A stretch of DNA of 64,000 nucleotides from Alteromonas_E sp965248545 (lineage in GTDB: Bacteria > Pseudomonadota > Gammaproteobacteria > Enterobacterales > Alteromonadaceae): the NCBI GenBank assembly GCA_965248545.1, contig OZ252110.1:3720001-3784000 (forward strand). The letters are read 5' to 3'. The notes below the pieces were generated by a model that saw only the letters and a program-made list of their open reading frames with translations, had not been told where the DNA came from and did no database searches. How positions within the stretch are numbered: the first letter of the stretch is position 1; each line of letters opens with the position of its first letter. A program made the position numbers and the translations under genes. This document shows, piece after piece, positions 52,046 to 60,138 of this stretch.

Positions 52046-52588
52046 AATCCTTCTCTCCTTTTTTAGCTCTGCATTAGTATTAAGTGGTGGAGTACAACCT
52101 AACGAAGTCTATTTCGATGTGATAAACAAGCATCGTTAAAAACATCACCAGATATAGAACTACACCACGCAATTAAAAAGCTGCGTACGTTTTTGTCTGT
52201 CCGCGGCTTTCCCGAACAACGTTAGCGCTCATCCTCCCTGTTGACCTTACGCTTTCAATACCCTTCCCATACGAATTTATTACGGTTTAAAAACGGACAT
52301 AGGAAACAATCACATAGATTTTTTGCAGCTCATTCTTTACTGGAAAACAGCCATTTTAAGTAGCAACATTTGCCTAATAGTTTTGTTTTAAAAATGGATA
52401 AGCCAACTCCTTACCGAATCCTTAAAAAGGTAAAGAAAGTTCTTACGATGAACTTACCATTTAATATTTCCATTAAATTCAATAAGTTAAGGCAAGGATT
52501 TTAATTGAGTAAAATTTATAACGTTCTATACTGATTCTAAGCAGTGAAATGTCGTTCAGACAAAGCAATCGTTAATAAGGAATATTAC
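52046..52588. other. Divergent control region of the STAND locus
   Basis: About 540 bases without a gene. An inverted repeat, AAGTTC (52437-52442) and GAACTT (52450-52455) with seven bases between, lies some 70 bases before the promoter of the regulator and could be its operator. No clear minus-strand promoter was found, but the region is A/T-rich throughout. Confidence 0.45.
52505..52532 (+). promoter_or_regulatory. Candidate promoter of the STAND regulator gene
   Basis: TTGAGT (52505-52510) and TATACT (52527-52532) are 16 bases apart, giving a leader of about 50 bases before the chosen GTG start. Confidence 0.5.
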
Positions 52589-55500
52589 GTGCACGAACAG
52601 GCAGCACAGGCACAATCGCACTACAGTATGTTTAAGGTTGGGAGTTGGATTGCACAACCTCAATCTAACAAACTAGTGTGCGGTGACAGCAAAGTCAGCA
52701 TTGAGCCTAAGATGATGGATGTCCTCGCTTTCTTGTGTGAAAACGCAGGCCATGTAGTTAGCACCGAACAACTACTGATTGCCTGTTGGAAAGGAACGTT
52801 TTACGGCGACGCACCTGTTCAAAAATGCATCGCTATGTTGCGTAAAAAGCTAGGGTGTAATGCCCGTAAGCCAAGCTATATTGAAACCGTACACCGTCGC
52901 GGTTACAAAATAATTGCCGCGGTAAGTTTTAGTCAAACAAGCTCACAGCCGTACATTATTGGACCAGTCGCCTGGGATAATGGCTCGCCATTCTTAGGTT
53001 TACACACGTTTCAAGCTGAACATGCCCCTATCTATTTTGGCCGAACAAAAGCGATCGCTGAGGTCATTCAACAAATCCATCAGTGCTGCAAACAAGGCAC
53101 TCACTTTTTATTACTTTTGGGTAAAAGCGGTATTGGCAAGTCTTCATTGATCCGAGCTGGAGTCCTACCTTACCTACACAATGACTTGGGGTTTGCGGGT
53201 TTTCACGTTAGCAGGTATCACATTGTGATGCCAAGACAGGGCCAAGGGCAATCTCCAACGCGTATGTTGGTAGACGCGCTGGTAGAGTTAGAGATGCTGA
53301 AGCCCACTACCGATTTGACCACTCTTACAGAACAATTAGATCAGTACCCTGAGCTCTTAGGTGCAGAACTTGCCGAAGAACCTGACAACGCAGATTCATT
53401 AGCCACCGAATCCACCGGATACAAGCTGTTAATCATCGACCAATTTGAGCAGTTTTTGTTGGACGAAGGTTTGAGCATACGAGCAAAAGCGAATTTAGTT
53501 GCCTGTATGACTCAACTAGCGCAACGCAAGCAGGTGTTTTTGATAGCATTGCTACGCAATGATTTTTATGCCAACTGTGTTGATATAGACGGTTTTACCG
53601 AACTAAAAGGCGACGGTCGCCAGTATGATTTGCAGCCAGCCACACCGGGCGAAATAGCTAAAATGATCCGCCACCCTGCGTATGCCGCAGGATTGAGTTT
53701 TGAAATTGACGAAGCTAGCGGCGAACGGCTAGACGATTTATTGCTGGATGCGGCCATACATCACCCAGATGCTCTGCCCTTACTGGAATATACCCTGGAT
53801 CTCCTTTACCAGCAGCGAAACAATAATCAGCTACTCTTATCTGCCTATCGAGATATGGGCGGTGTAGAAGGCGCAATTGCTCGGCAAGCTGAGCTTACCT
53901 ATTGCAGACTGCCTGATGCTAGCAGGCGCTGCTGGCACAAAATCATGCATACCTTAGTTAAAGTAGACTTAACCAATCGGCATGCCATTACTGCTCGCAA
54001 GGTGCCAATAAGCGCTTTTGCAAGCGAAGCCGAACAGGTTTTCGTGCAAGAATTTATCAAAGCAAGGTTATTCGTCTGTGAAATGCGTCCTGTCAGATTA
54101 AAAGGTAAAAGAGAAGGAAATGACAGTGCAGGAAATGGCATAGAAGACGATGAAATCAGTCAGTCAAGTAAAGGCGAGTTCATCAGTTTAGCCCACGAAG
54201 CCTTATTATATCATTGGCAACGCGTCAGTGATTGGGTTGAGGAAAACCGCACAGCATTACACAAACGCATCCAGCTCGCCAGTGACTGCCAGCGTTGGCG
54301 AGAAGACGAAGAGAACAGAGAACTCCTGCTCCCGCCAGGTAAACAAGTAGCGGACGGGTTGTGGTTGATTCAAAGACCTGACATTGAGCTATACGACTAC
54401 GAAACCCGCTTCGTATTGCTTTCACAACAACGAGAAAACAACGCAAAAAATGTTCAGCGCATATTGTGGGCAGTGTTCGTTGGTTTATTCATCGTTGTTA
54501 CCTCACTTGCAATTATCGCTAATCAGCATTCAAAGATGGCAGATCAGTCCAGAATCAAGGCGGAAGGTCTTATCGACTACATGCTGGGTGATCTGCGAGA
54601 TCAACTTGAACCTATCGGTAAACTTGATGTTCTTCATGGTGTGGGCAAGAAGACGCTTGAATATTACCAAGGCAGCATTGAAGGCGGTCTATTACAACAA
54701 GCAAACAGTCTGAAATTACTAGCAGAAATTAACATCAGCAAAGATCAGTTAGGCGTCGCTGAGCAGCAACTTCAACAAGCAATGACACTGCTTGACACAG
54801 ATAGAGCAGTGCAAAACAGCAATGACGAAAAATTCCTTTTATTAGTCGGCAATCTACATTATTGGTTAGGTCTAATTACCTATTATAAAGGCGATTTTGA
54901 TACCACTGCGGACCATTGGAAGCGCTACTTGAGTTATGCGGAGCAGTTATTGGTCATGGACTTGAGCAATTTAAACCTACGACTTGAAGTCGGCCATGCG
55001 AACCACAATCTGGGGGCCTTAGCTCGGAGACAGCAAAATTTACTTAGTGCTCGACGATATTTCAGCGCCGCATTAGACGCAAAACAACAGATCTTGCAGG
55101 CCGATTCTGATAATCCAGAATACATCGAAACCGTTATTTCAAGTCTCAACTGGTGGGCAGACTTAGAATTTAGTTTTGGTGAAATAAATCAAGCGTTAAC
55201 AGGCATCGCACAATCGGTCTCGCTATCCCAACAGTTAATCGAGCGACAGCCTGATAACTACGAGTTTAAATACAAATATTTGGTTTCGAGTAACGTGTTG
55301 TTAGCCATGCAGCTAAGAGCAAATGATTGGTCGGCTGCTGCGGATACCATTAGAAAAACCACTCCCGTCGTGAATGAGTTAGTTACTCATGATCCAAAGA
55401 ATCAAATGTGGCGCAGACAGGTTTCGCTTTTTCATATACGCCAGTTGGAATTTAATTACTTTGAAAAAAATAACATAGATTACAATAAATTAGCTGATCT

Positions 55501-55984
55501 ATCTGACTTTTTTGAACAACAAAACACACAGTCAAACAACAAGCTTCGCGCGCAGTTACTTTATCTGAGTATCCGGTTAATGGTGAATGAATCGGTTATG
55601 GGAAACGAAATCAGTGGTGACATTTTTGACCTGATTTTGCATGAAAAAACCGCCTTTATTCTAGATGCAACACCGAGATTGGTGTTTGAATTAAGCAGAA
55701 CAAACACTAATCAAACAACCAAGCTAATAAACCTTTTAGAAGCCAAGCTTCCCCCATTATCCGATTTGCCTGACTCCCCTAACCAAAATATCTATGTCTT
55801 GGTAGGGCATTATATATTGGCACTGTTACAGCAGAATTCCGGGCAGGCAGAATCACTGTTAACGCAAATCCACAAGCGTGGGTATGCACACCCTTTCTTA
55901 ACGTACAGCAAGGACATCGTTTTTGTGAGAAACGACCAACCTGAGGAGAAATCTCATGAGCAAGAAGCAACAAAAAACTTTTGA
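52589..55984 (+). CDS. Membrane-anchored winged-helix / STAND NTPase / TPR regulator
   Basis: A 1131-residue protein from GTG 52589, chosen because AAGGA lies seven bases upstream; the frame is open back to 52544. Domains in order: an OmpR/CadC-type winged helix (about 15-105, ending VHRRGYKIIA), an nSTAND1-type NTPase with Walker A LLGKSGIGKSSLIRAG (near 177), Walker B-like LLIIDQFEQFL (near 280) and ALLRNDFY sensor (near 318), a membrane helix (about 625-645) and a TPR-like region to the end. This would be a one-component receptor that binds DNA inside and senses a signal outside. It overlaps the next gene by 29 bases. Confidence 0.85.
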   Translation: MHEQAAQAQSHYSMFKVGSWIAQPQSNKLVCGDSKVSIEPKMMDVLAFLCENAGHVVSTEQLLIACWKGTFYGDAPVQKCIAMLRKKLGCNARKPSYIETVHRRGYKIIAAVSFSQTSSQPYIIGPVAWDNGSPFLGLHTFQAEHAPIYFGRTKAIAEVIQQIHQCCKQGTHFLLLLGKSGIGKSSLIRAGVLPYLHNDLGFAGFHVSRYHIVMPRQGQGQSPTRMLVDALVELEMLKPTTDLTTLTEQLDQYPELLGAELAEEPDNADSLATESTGYKLLIIDQFEQFLLDEGLSIRAKANLVACMTQLAQRKQVFLIALLRNDFYANCVDIDGFTELKGDGRQYDLQPATPGEIAKMIRHPAYAAGLSFEIDEASGERLDDLLLDAAIHHPDALPLLEYTLDLLYQQRNNNQLLLSAYRDMGGVEGAIARQAELTYCRLPDASRRCWHKIMHTLVKVDLTNRHAITARKVPISAFASEAEQVFVQEFIKARLFVCEMRPVRLKGKREGNDSAGNGIEDDEISQSSKGEFISLAHEALLYHWQRVSDWVEENRTALHKRIQLASDCQRWREDEENRELLLPPGKQVADGLWLIQRPDIELYDYETRFVLLSQQRENNAKNVQRILWAVFVGLFIVVTSLAIIANQHSKMADQSRIKAEGLIDYMLGDLRDQLEPIGKLDVLHGVGKKTLEYYQGSIEGGLLQQANSLKLLAEINISKDQLGVAEQQLQQAMTLLDTDRAVQNSNDEKFLLLVGNLHYWLGLITYYKGDFDTTADHWKRYLSYAEQLLVMDLSNLNLRLEVGHANHNLGALARRQQNLLSARRYFSAALDAKQQILQADSDNPEYIETVISSLNWWADLEFSFGEINQALTGIAQSVSLSQQLIERQPDNYEFKYKYLVSSNVLLAMQLRANDWSAAADTIRKTTPVVNELVTHDPKNQMWRRQVSLFHIRQLEFNYFEKNNIDYNKLADLSDFFEQQNTQSNNKLRAQLLYLSIRLMVNESVMGNEISGDIFDLILHEKTAFILDATPRLVFELSRTNTNQTTKLINLLEAKLPPLSDLPDSPNQNIYVLVGHYILALLQQNSGQAESLLTQIHKRGYAHPFLTYSKDIVFVRNDQPEEKSHEQEATKNF

Positions 55985-56393
55985 ATTGACTATTTGGGGT
56001 CCCAATGACGCCAAGCCACCAGTCGAGTCGCTCGGTGCAACTGGTACACAGGCTGCCGCTGATTATCGCTATTTATACGATCAGGAAGAAAAGAAATTTA
56101 AGCTGGGCGATGGCCAAATGGTGCTTAAGTTTTTATTGGACGGGAAAAGCGCCAAATACTACGAATTTCGCTGGATAAATGCCACCAATCTAAATGAAGC
56201 TGAAGCGAATGGTATTCGCCTCCACATGACAAAAATGAAAGACAGCCAGGTAAAACTGACAATAGACAACAGCGATAGATTACCTGATGGCTCAAAAGTA
56301 ACCACAGGCAGTATTTACTTCACGGTGTGGATTGAAGATACCCGTACGGGTGATCATTTTATTTGTGACCCCAGCGTTGACATTGAAGCTTGA
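55956..56393 (+). CDS. Small protein of unknown function, translationally overlapping the STAND gene
   Basis: A 145-residue soluble protein from ATG 55956, with GAGGAG eight bases upstream inside the end of the regulator gene. It is beta-rich (FELTIWGPND, MVLKFLLDGKSAKYYEFRW, SIYFTVWIEDTRTG) and ends in FICDPSVDIEA. The terminal CDP motif recalls the small DP-EP family typified by Shewanella SO1698, but I cannot confirm this. No signal peptide. The 29-base overlap implies a role tied to the regulator or to its target operon. Confidence 0.65.
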   Translation: MSKKQQKTFELTIWGPNDAKPPVESLGATGTQAAADYRYLYDQEEKKFKLGDGQMVLKFLLDGKSAKYYEFRWINATNLNEAEANGIRLHMTKMKDSQVKLTIDNSDRLPDGSKVTTGSIYFTVWIEDTRTGDHFICDPSVDIEA

Positions 56394-56412
56394 TCAGAAA
56401 CGCAGTTTTGTT

Positions 56413-56438
56413 GCACTCGTATGCATGGCAACGAGTGC
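56413..56438. terminator. Hairpin between convergent genes
   Basis: GCACTCGT (56413-56420) and ACGAGTGC (56431-56438) form a perfect 8-bp stem between the end of the small STAND-linked gene and the end of the serine hydrolase gene. No T run follows, so termination is uncertain. Confidence 0.4.
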
Positions 56439-56448
56439 CTACCAATAC

Positions 56449-57591
56449 TCAATAAACCGACGGATCTTCCCCATCCCACAGATTTAAGTCTGCCAGTATC
56501 TGGAAGGTTGCATAAGTGAAGTCATTCACACTCAGAGATACCGAGTTGCACATACCAACCACAGATGTGTTGGTATCTGGTCTTCGAATATAGCTGGTAT
56601 CAGTGCCGACCCAACCGCCATTATGGAAAAAGTAGCGACCATCGGTGTTTTGACCATTGGCGTAGTACCATTTTTTTTCGTCGCTATCGGGAATATTGAC
56701 GTTTGGCGTATTCATAAGTGCCATTAGTTTTTCTGGATTTTTGCCCAGTGTTGGCGTGTAAAAATGATTGTCCCACAGCAGCATGTCATCAACAGTCGTA
56801 AACAGTCCACCATCACCAACGGTATGTAATAGGGTTATATGGTTACGTTGTTTACCTTCTTCTGTGACGCGATAACCTGTAGCTCGATTGGGGATAACCT
56901 CTTCGGCGCTGTCCGAGAAAAACGTATTGTTCATGCCAAGTGGCTCAAAAATGCGCGTGTCGGTGAATTCGCGTATTGTCATACCACTAACCCGCTCTAC
57001 CAGTTTTGCCAGAATGATATATCCATGATTACTGTATGCCATCGCTGTATCAGGCTCATGCACTAGCGGAAAGTCTTTCATTACTGAATAGTATTCTGCA
57101 TTTGAAACCAACTGTTCGCTGCCGATCATAAACCCGCTCAATGACGATTCGCGGATTGTGTCTAGGTGATCGCCAAAGTCACCTAAACCAGAGAAGTGAC
57201 CAAGTATTGCGTTTATCGTCGTTTTTCTTCCAAAGTCTTTCAACTCGGGCAGATGCTGGCGTATATCATCATCCAGTTTTATCGCGCCATCATCCGCTAA
57301 CAACAACACCGCAAACGCCGTAAACTGTTTGGAGACTGACGCCATGCGAAATACGGATTTATCGTTAAGCGGAATTTGATACTCCAAGTTGGCCATTCCA
57401 TAGCTTTTCTTGAAGATAAATTGTTGATTTTGAATAATACCCACAGAGCAGCCTGGCCCATCAGGCTTAATACTCTGCTCAGCAATTGCATCCATGCGCT
57501 TTTCTAACAGTGCAAGCGGATCACCTTGTGAATGGGCATAAACCGAATTGAGTAAACAGCCGCAGGCAAGTAGCAGAGTTGGTTTGCGCAT
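56449..57591 (-). CDS. Exported serine hydrolase, class C beta-lactamase fold
   Basis: A 380-residue exported protein (signal peptide to about residue 20). SxxK is S85-V-S-K88, the Tyr motif is MAYSNHGYIIL (YxN near 192) and HNGGWVGT stands for the KTG box (near 322). This is the pattern of broad beta-lactamase-related esterases and D-aminopeptidases. AAGGAAG precedes ATG 57591. It lies about 80 bases downstream of the dual hydrolase gene on the same strand, so both could be co-transcribed. Substrate unknown. Confidence 0.85.
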   Translation of the reverse strand: MRKPTLLLACGCLLNSVYAHSQGDPLALLEKRMDAIAEQSIKPDGPGCSVGIIQNQQFIFKKSYGMANLEYQIPLNDKSVFRMASVSKQFTAFAVLLLADDGAIKLDDDIRQHLPELKDFGRKTTINAILGHFSGLGDFGDHLDTIRESSLSGFMIGSEQLVSNAEYYSVMKDFPLVHEPDTAMAYSNHGYIILAKLVERVSGMTIREFTDTRIFEPLGMNNTFFSDSAEEVIPNRATGYRVTEEGKQRNHITLLHTVGDGGLFTTVDDMLLWDNHFYTPTLGKNPEKLMALMNTPNVNIPDSDEKKWYYANGQNTDGRYFFHNGGWVGTDTSYIRRPDTNTSVVGMCNSVSLSVNDFTYATFQILADLNLWDGEDPSVY

Positions 57592-57673
57592 GAGTTCTTC
57601 CTTTTTTTAATTATTGTTTTTCCGCTCGATTGGACGAGACTAATGCTGAGCATACCAAAGGTTATCCGACATG

Positions 57674-60052
57674 CTAGTCACTGTTGAGTAAAATAGGCGT
57701 CAAAAATGCTAAGACTGCATCAATGGTTTGTTTATGCACTGCCTCACGGCTTACTCCATGTGGCTGGTCACATAGTAGCTCAAGGACGTGTTCACCGTGT
57801 TCGGTGCACTGCGACAAAAACGCATAGTGATGGGCACCTTCAAGCATGATGAATTCGCTATTCGGTATCAGCATATGGGCATATTCTGCGTTTGCGCTAC
57901 TTTGCGCAATACGGTCTTCACTGCCTACCAGCAGTAACGTTGGTATCTCAACCGCCCGCAAGCTTTCGGGTTTGAATGCGTGCACAATCGCAGGCGCTAT
58001 TGTTACCACGGCTTTTAGGTTAGGAAGCCGGTAGCGCGCTTGCTGACGTCTATTACTGGTAAGCACTTGTGGTGTGTCTTTTACTAATTCAAAGGCCTCT
58101 AGTACGGAGCTAAATTCAGGTTGCGGCTGACAGCTAAAATCATCTGTTGCTCGCTCGCAGTAGGCATCAAATAATGCTTTATCAGTTACACCACCAGATA
58201 CTGACAACGCCGTATAGCCACCGAGGCTAAAGCCAATAACGGCGACATTCTTGGAATCGATTCGCGAGCCCCAGGTTGCGTCTTGTAAAAGTTGCTGTCG
58301 AACCTCAACAAGATCTTGACTGCGCTCCCACCATAACAAGTAGCCTTCTGGATACTTATCAGATTCAAAGGCAGTGTTGCCATGGTGATTAACGGCTGCT
58401 ACTAAATACCCTTCCTTAACCAGCGCTTCAGCCAACCACAGAAGCTGCGGCGCAGAGCCTCCTGTGCCGTGCGACATAATCACCAGTGGCAGTTTATCGT
58501 TTACGGGTTGTGCTTCAAACGCTACATCTCCGGCATTAAAAACCGGATTATTGGGCGCTCCCAACAGCAAAGGCGCACTTCTTTCGCTGATTGTGGGGTA
58601 AAAGATATGTGTCGTCATTGGCCGGGCTTTATCGCTTCGCCACGCCTGTCGGTTAGTGTCTTTCAACGGTAGCACCTGCATACCAACCCGATGTCTGCGG
58701 TGTTGTGAACAAGCACTGTGGTTTGCGCGCTGTGCACATAACGCGACAACTTTTTGGTGTAATCGCTGATTATCGAGAAAGCTGTTGTTGAGCCATGCGT
58801 ATAAGTCTAGTGACTTGTCAGTTTGACCGGACCAATCGAGTTGCTCAGCCAAGTCATTGACTAAGAGTGCATCGGGTACGTTATCTAAAGTTTCGCGAGT
58901 AAGCTCTACTATGGTATTTGGCCAACTATTGTCTAATAAGCTTTGATGCAGGAGAAATGACGGCGAGTGCTGCCGTTCAACAGCGGGTACTGTAAAATAT
59001 GCGCGTAAAATATCGTTCGCCAGTGCTGTTTTATGTCCCATCCCCATACCGGTGTTATTGAGAATAACGAGGCTAAGTTGTTCATCGGGAAGATAGTAAA
59101 CCAAGCTACTGTGCCCTTGTAATTGGCCGTTGTAACTATGCGTTAGTTTATTCACGCCATCAGCCAGTTGCATGTTGTGGATTCGCCATCCGTACGGGCT
59201 TTTTGTTGCGAACATTTGCGCGCTACTGCTTGATGACAGCATCACTCCCTGATGTAAATTATTGAGGTAGTTAAGTAGATCGTAAGTAGTGGAATAAATA
59301 CCAGCGCCCGCATTAAACACTTGCATGTTGAGTCTGTCTTGTTCCTGCCACCCGCCCTTATCGCCCCAACGAAAGCCTTCCACTAACGTTTTTTCTGAGG
59401 TTGAGACCATCCCAGAATTAGGCATCTCCAAAGGGCTAAAAACCTGCTCAACTAAGTTCTCAGCTAACGATTTTTTAGTTGCCTGTTCCATTGCAGCTAC
59501 TAGTAACAACCAACCCAAATTCGAATATTGATATTCGGTGCCCGGTGCAAAAGACAGTTCAAGACTCGCGATCTCTCGCAATAGTTCTTCTTGCGGCAAG
59601 GATTGTTGAAATCGACCGTCACGCCACCCTGGCAACATAAAATGGTTGGGCAATCCCGATGTGTTGGCTAGTAAGTGATGCAAACTAACCTGATTGGCCC
59701 ACGCCGCCTTCAACTTTGGAATTGCCGTGTCTAGGGTCATGTGCAGATCCCAAACACCTTGTTCTTGCAACTTAAGCGCCAGCGCAGCAACGATGGGTTT
59801 ACTTACCGAAGCTATCGGAAAGCGGGTATTTTGCCCTTCAACGCCTTCACTAAATGCACATAGCACCTGATTACCTTTTGCAAGCAACACATTTCCTTGG
59901 AATACGCCACTTGCCGTAAAAGGAGCGATTGCTTGTTTAACGTCATCGCAACGGTTGGTACTCGACGCTGTTGATAGCGCAAAATCTGAGTAGCTAAAAA
60001 GGAGTAACGACAATAGTAAGCGACAAGATTTCTTCACATCCATTCCTCGCAT
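57674..60052 (-). CDS. Dual hydrolase: beta-lactamase-fold domain fused to alpha/beta hydrolase
   Basis: A 792-residue exported protein joining two serine hydrolases. The N-terminal half is a class C beta-lactamase-type domain with S82-V-S-K85 and EYQYSNLGW. The C-terminal half is an alpha/beta hydrolase of dienelactone hydrolase/PAF-acetylhydrolase type: MSHGTGG near 525, nucleophile elbow GFSLGGY with Ser near 608, Asp in VGSEDRI near 711 and His in GAHHYAF near 742. Both active sites look intact. The start is unsure: ATG 60052, ATG 60043 or GTG 60037 (AGGA six bases before). Divergent from a CadC-like regulator that may control it. Confidence 0.82.
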   Translation of the reverse strand: MRGMDVKKSCRLLLSLLLFSYSDFALSTASSTNRCDDVKQAIAPFTASGVFQGNVLLAKGNQVLCAFSEGVEGQNTRFPIASVSKPIVAALALKLQEQGVWDLHMTLDTAIPKLKAAWANQVSLHHLLANTSGLPNHFMLPGWRDGRFQQSLPQEELLREIASLELSFAPGTEYQYSNLGWLLLVAAMEQATKKSLAENLVEQVFSPLEMPNSGMVSTSEKTLVEGFRWGDKGGWQEQDRLNMQVFNAGAGIYSTTYDLLNYLNNLHQGVMLSSSSSAQMFATKSPYGWRIHNMQLADGVNKLTHSYNGQLQGHSSLVYYLPDEQLSLVILNNTGMGMGHKTALANDILRAYFTVPAVERQHSPSFLLHQSLLDNSWPNTIVELTRETLDNVPDALLVNDLAEQLDWSGQTDKSLDLYAWLNNSFLDNQRLHQKVVALCAQRANHSACSQHRRHRVGMQVLPLKDTNRQAWRSDKARPMTTHIFYPTISERSAPLLLGAPNNPVFNAGDVAFEAQPVNDKLPLVIMSHGTGGSAPQLLWLAEALVKEGYLVAAVNHHGNTAFESDKYPEGYLLWWERSQDLVEVRQQLLQDATWGSRIDSKNVAVIGFSLGGYTALSVSGGVTDKALFDAYCERATDDFSCQPQPEFSSVLEAFELVKDTPQVLTSNRRQQARYRLPNLKAVVTIAPAIVHAFKPESLRAVEIPTLLLVGSEDRIAQSSANAEYAHMLIPNSEFIMLEGAHHYAFLSQCTEHGEHVLELLCDQPHGVSREAVHKQTIDAVLAFLTPILLNSD

Positions 60053-60138
60053 TTGAATTCAGAGGCGCATGCTAGTATTGTCCGTCCGGAAAAGTCCTTA
60101 AATAATTCTCTTATTAATCTAACAGCCGTTATTTTTGC

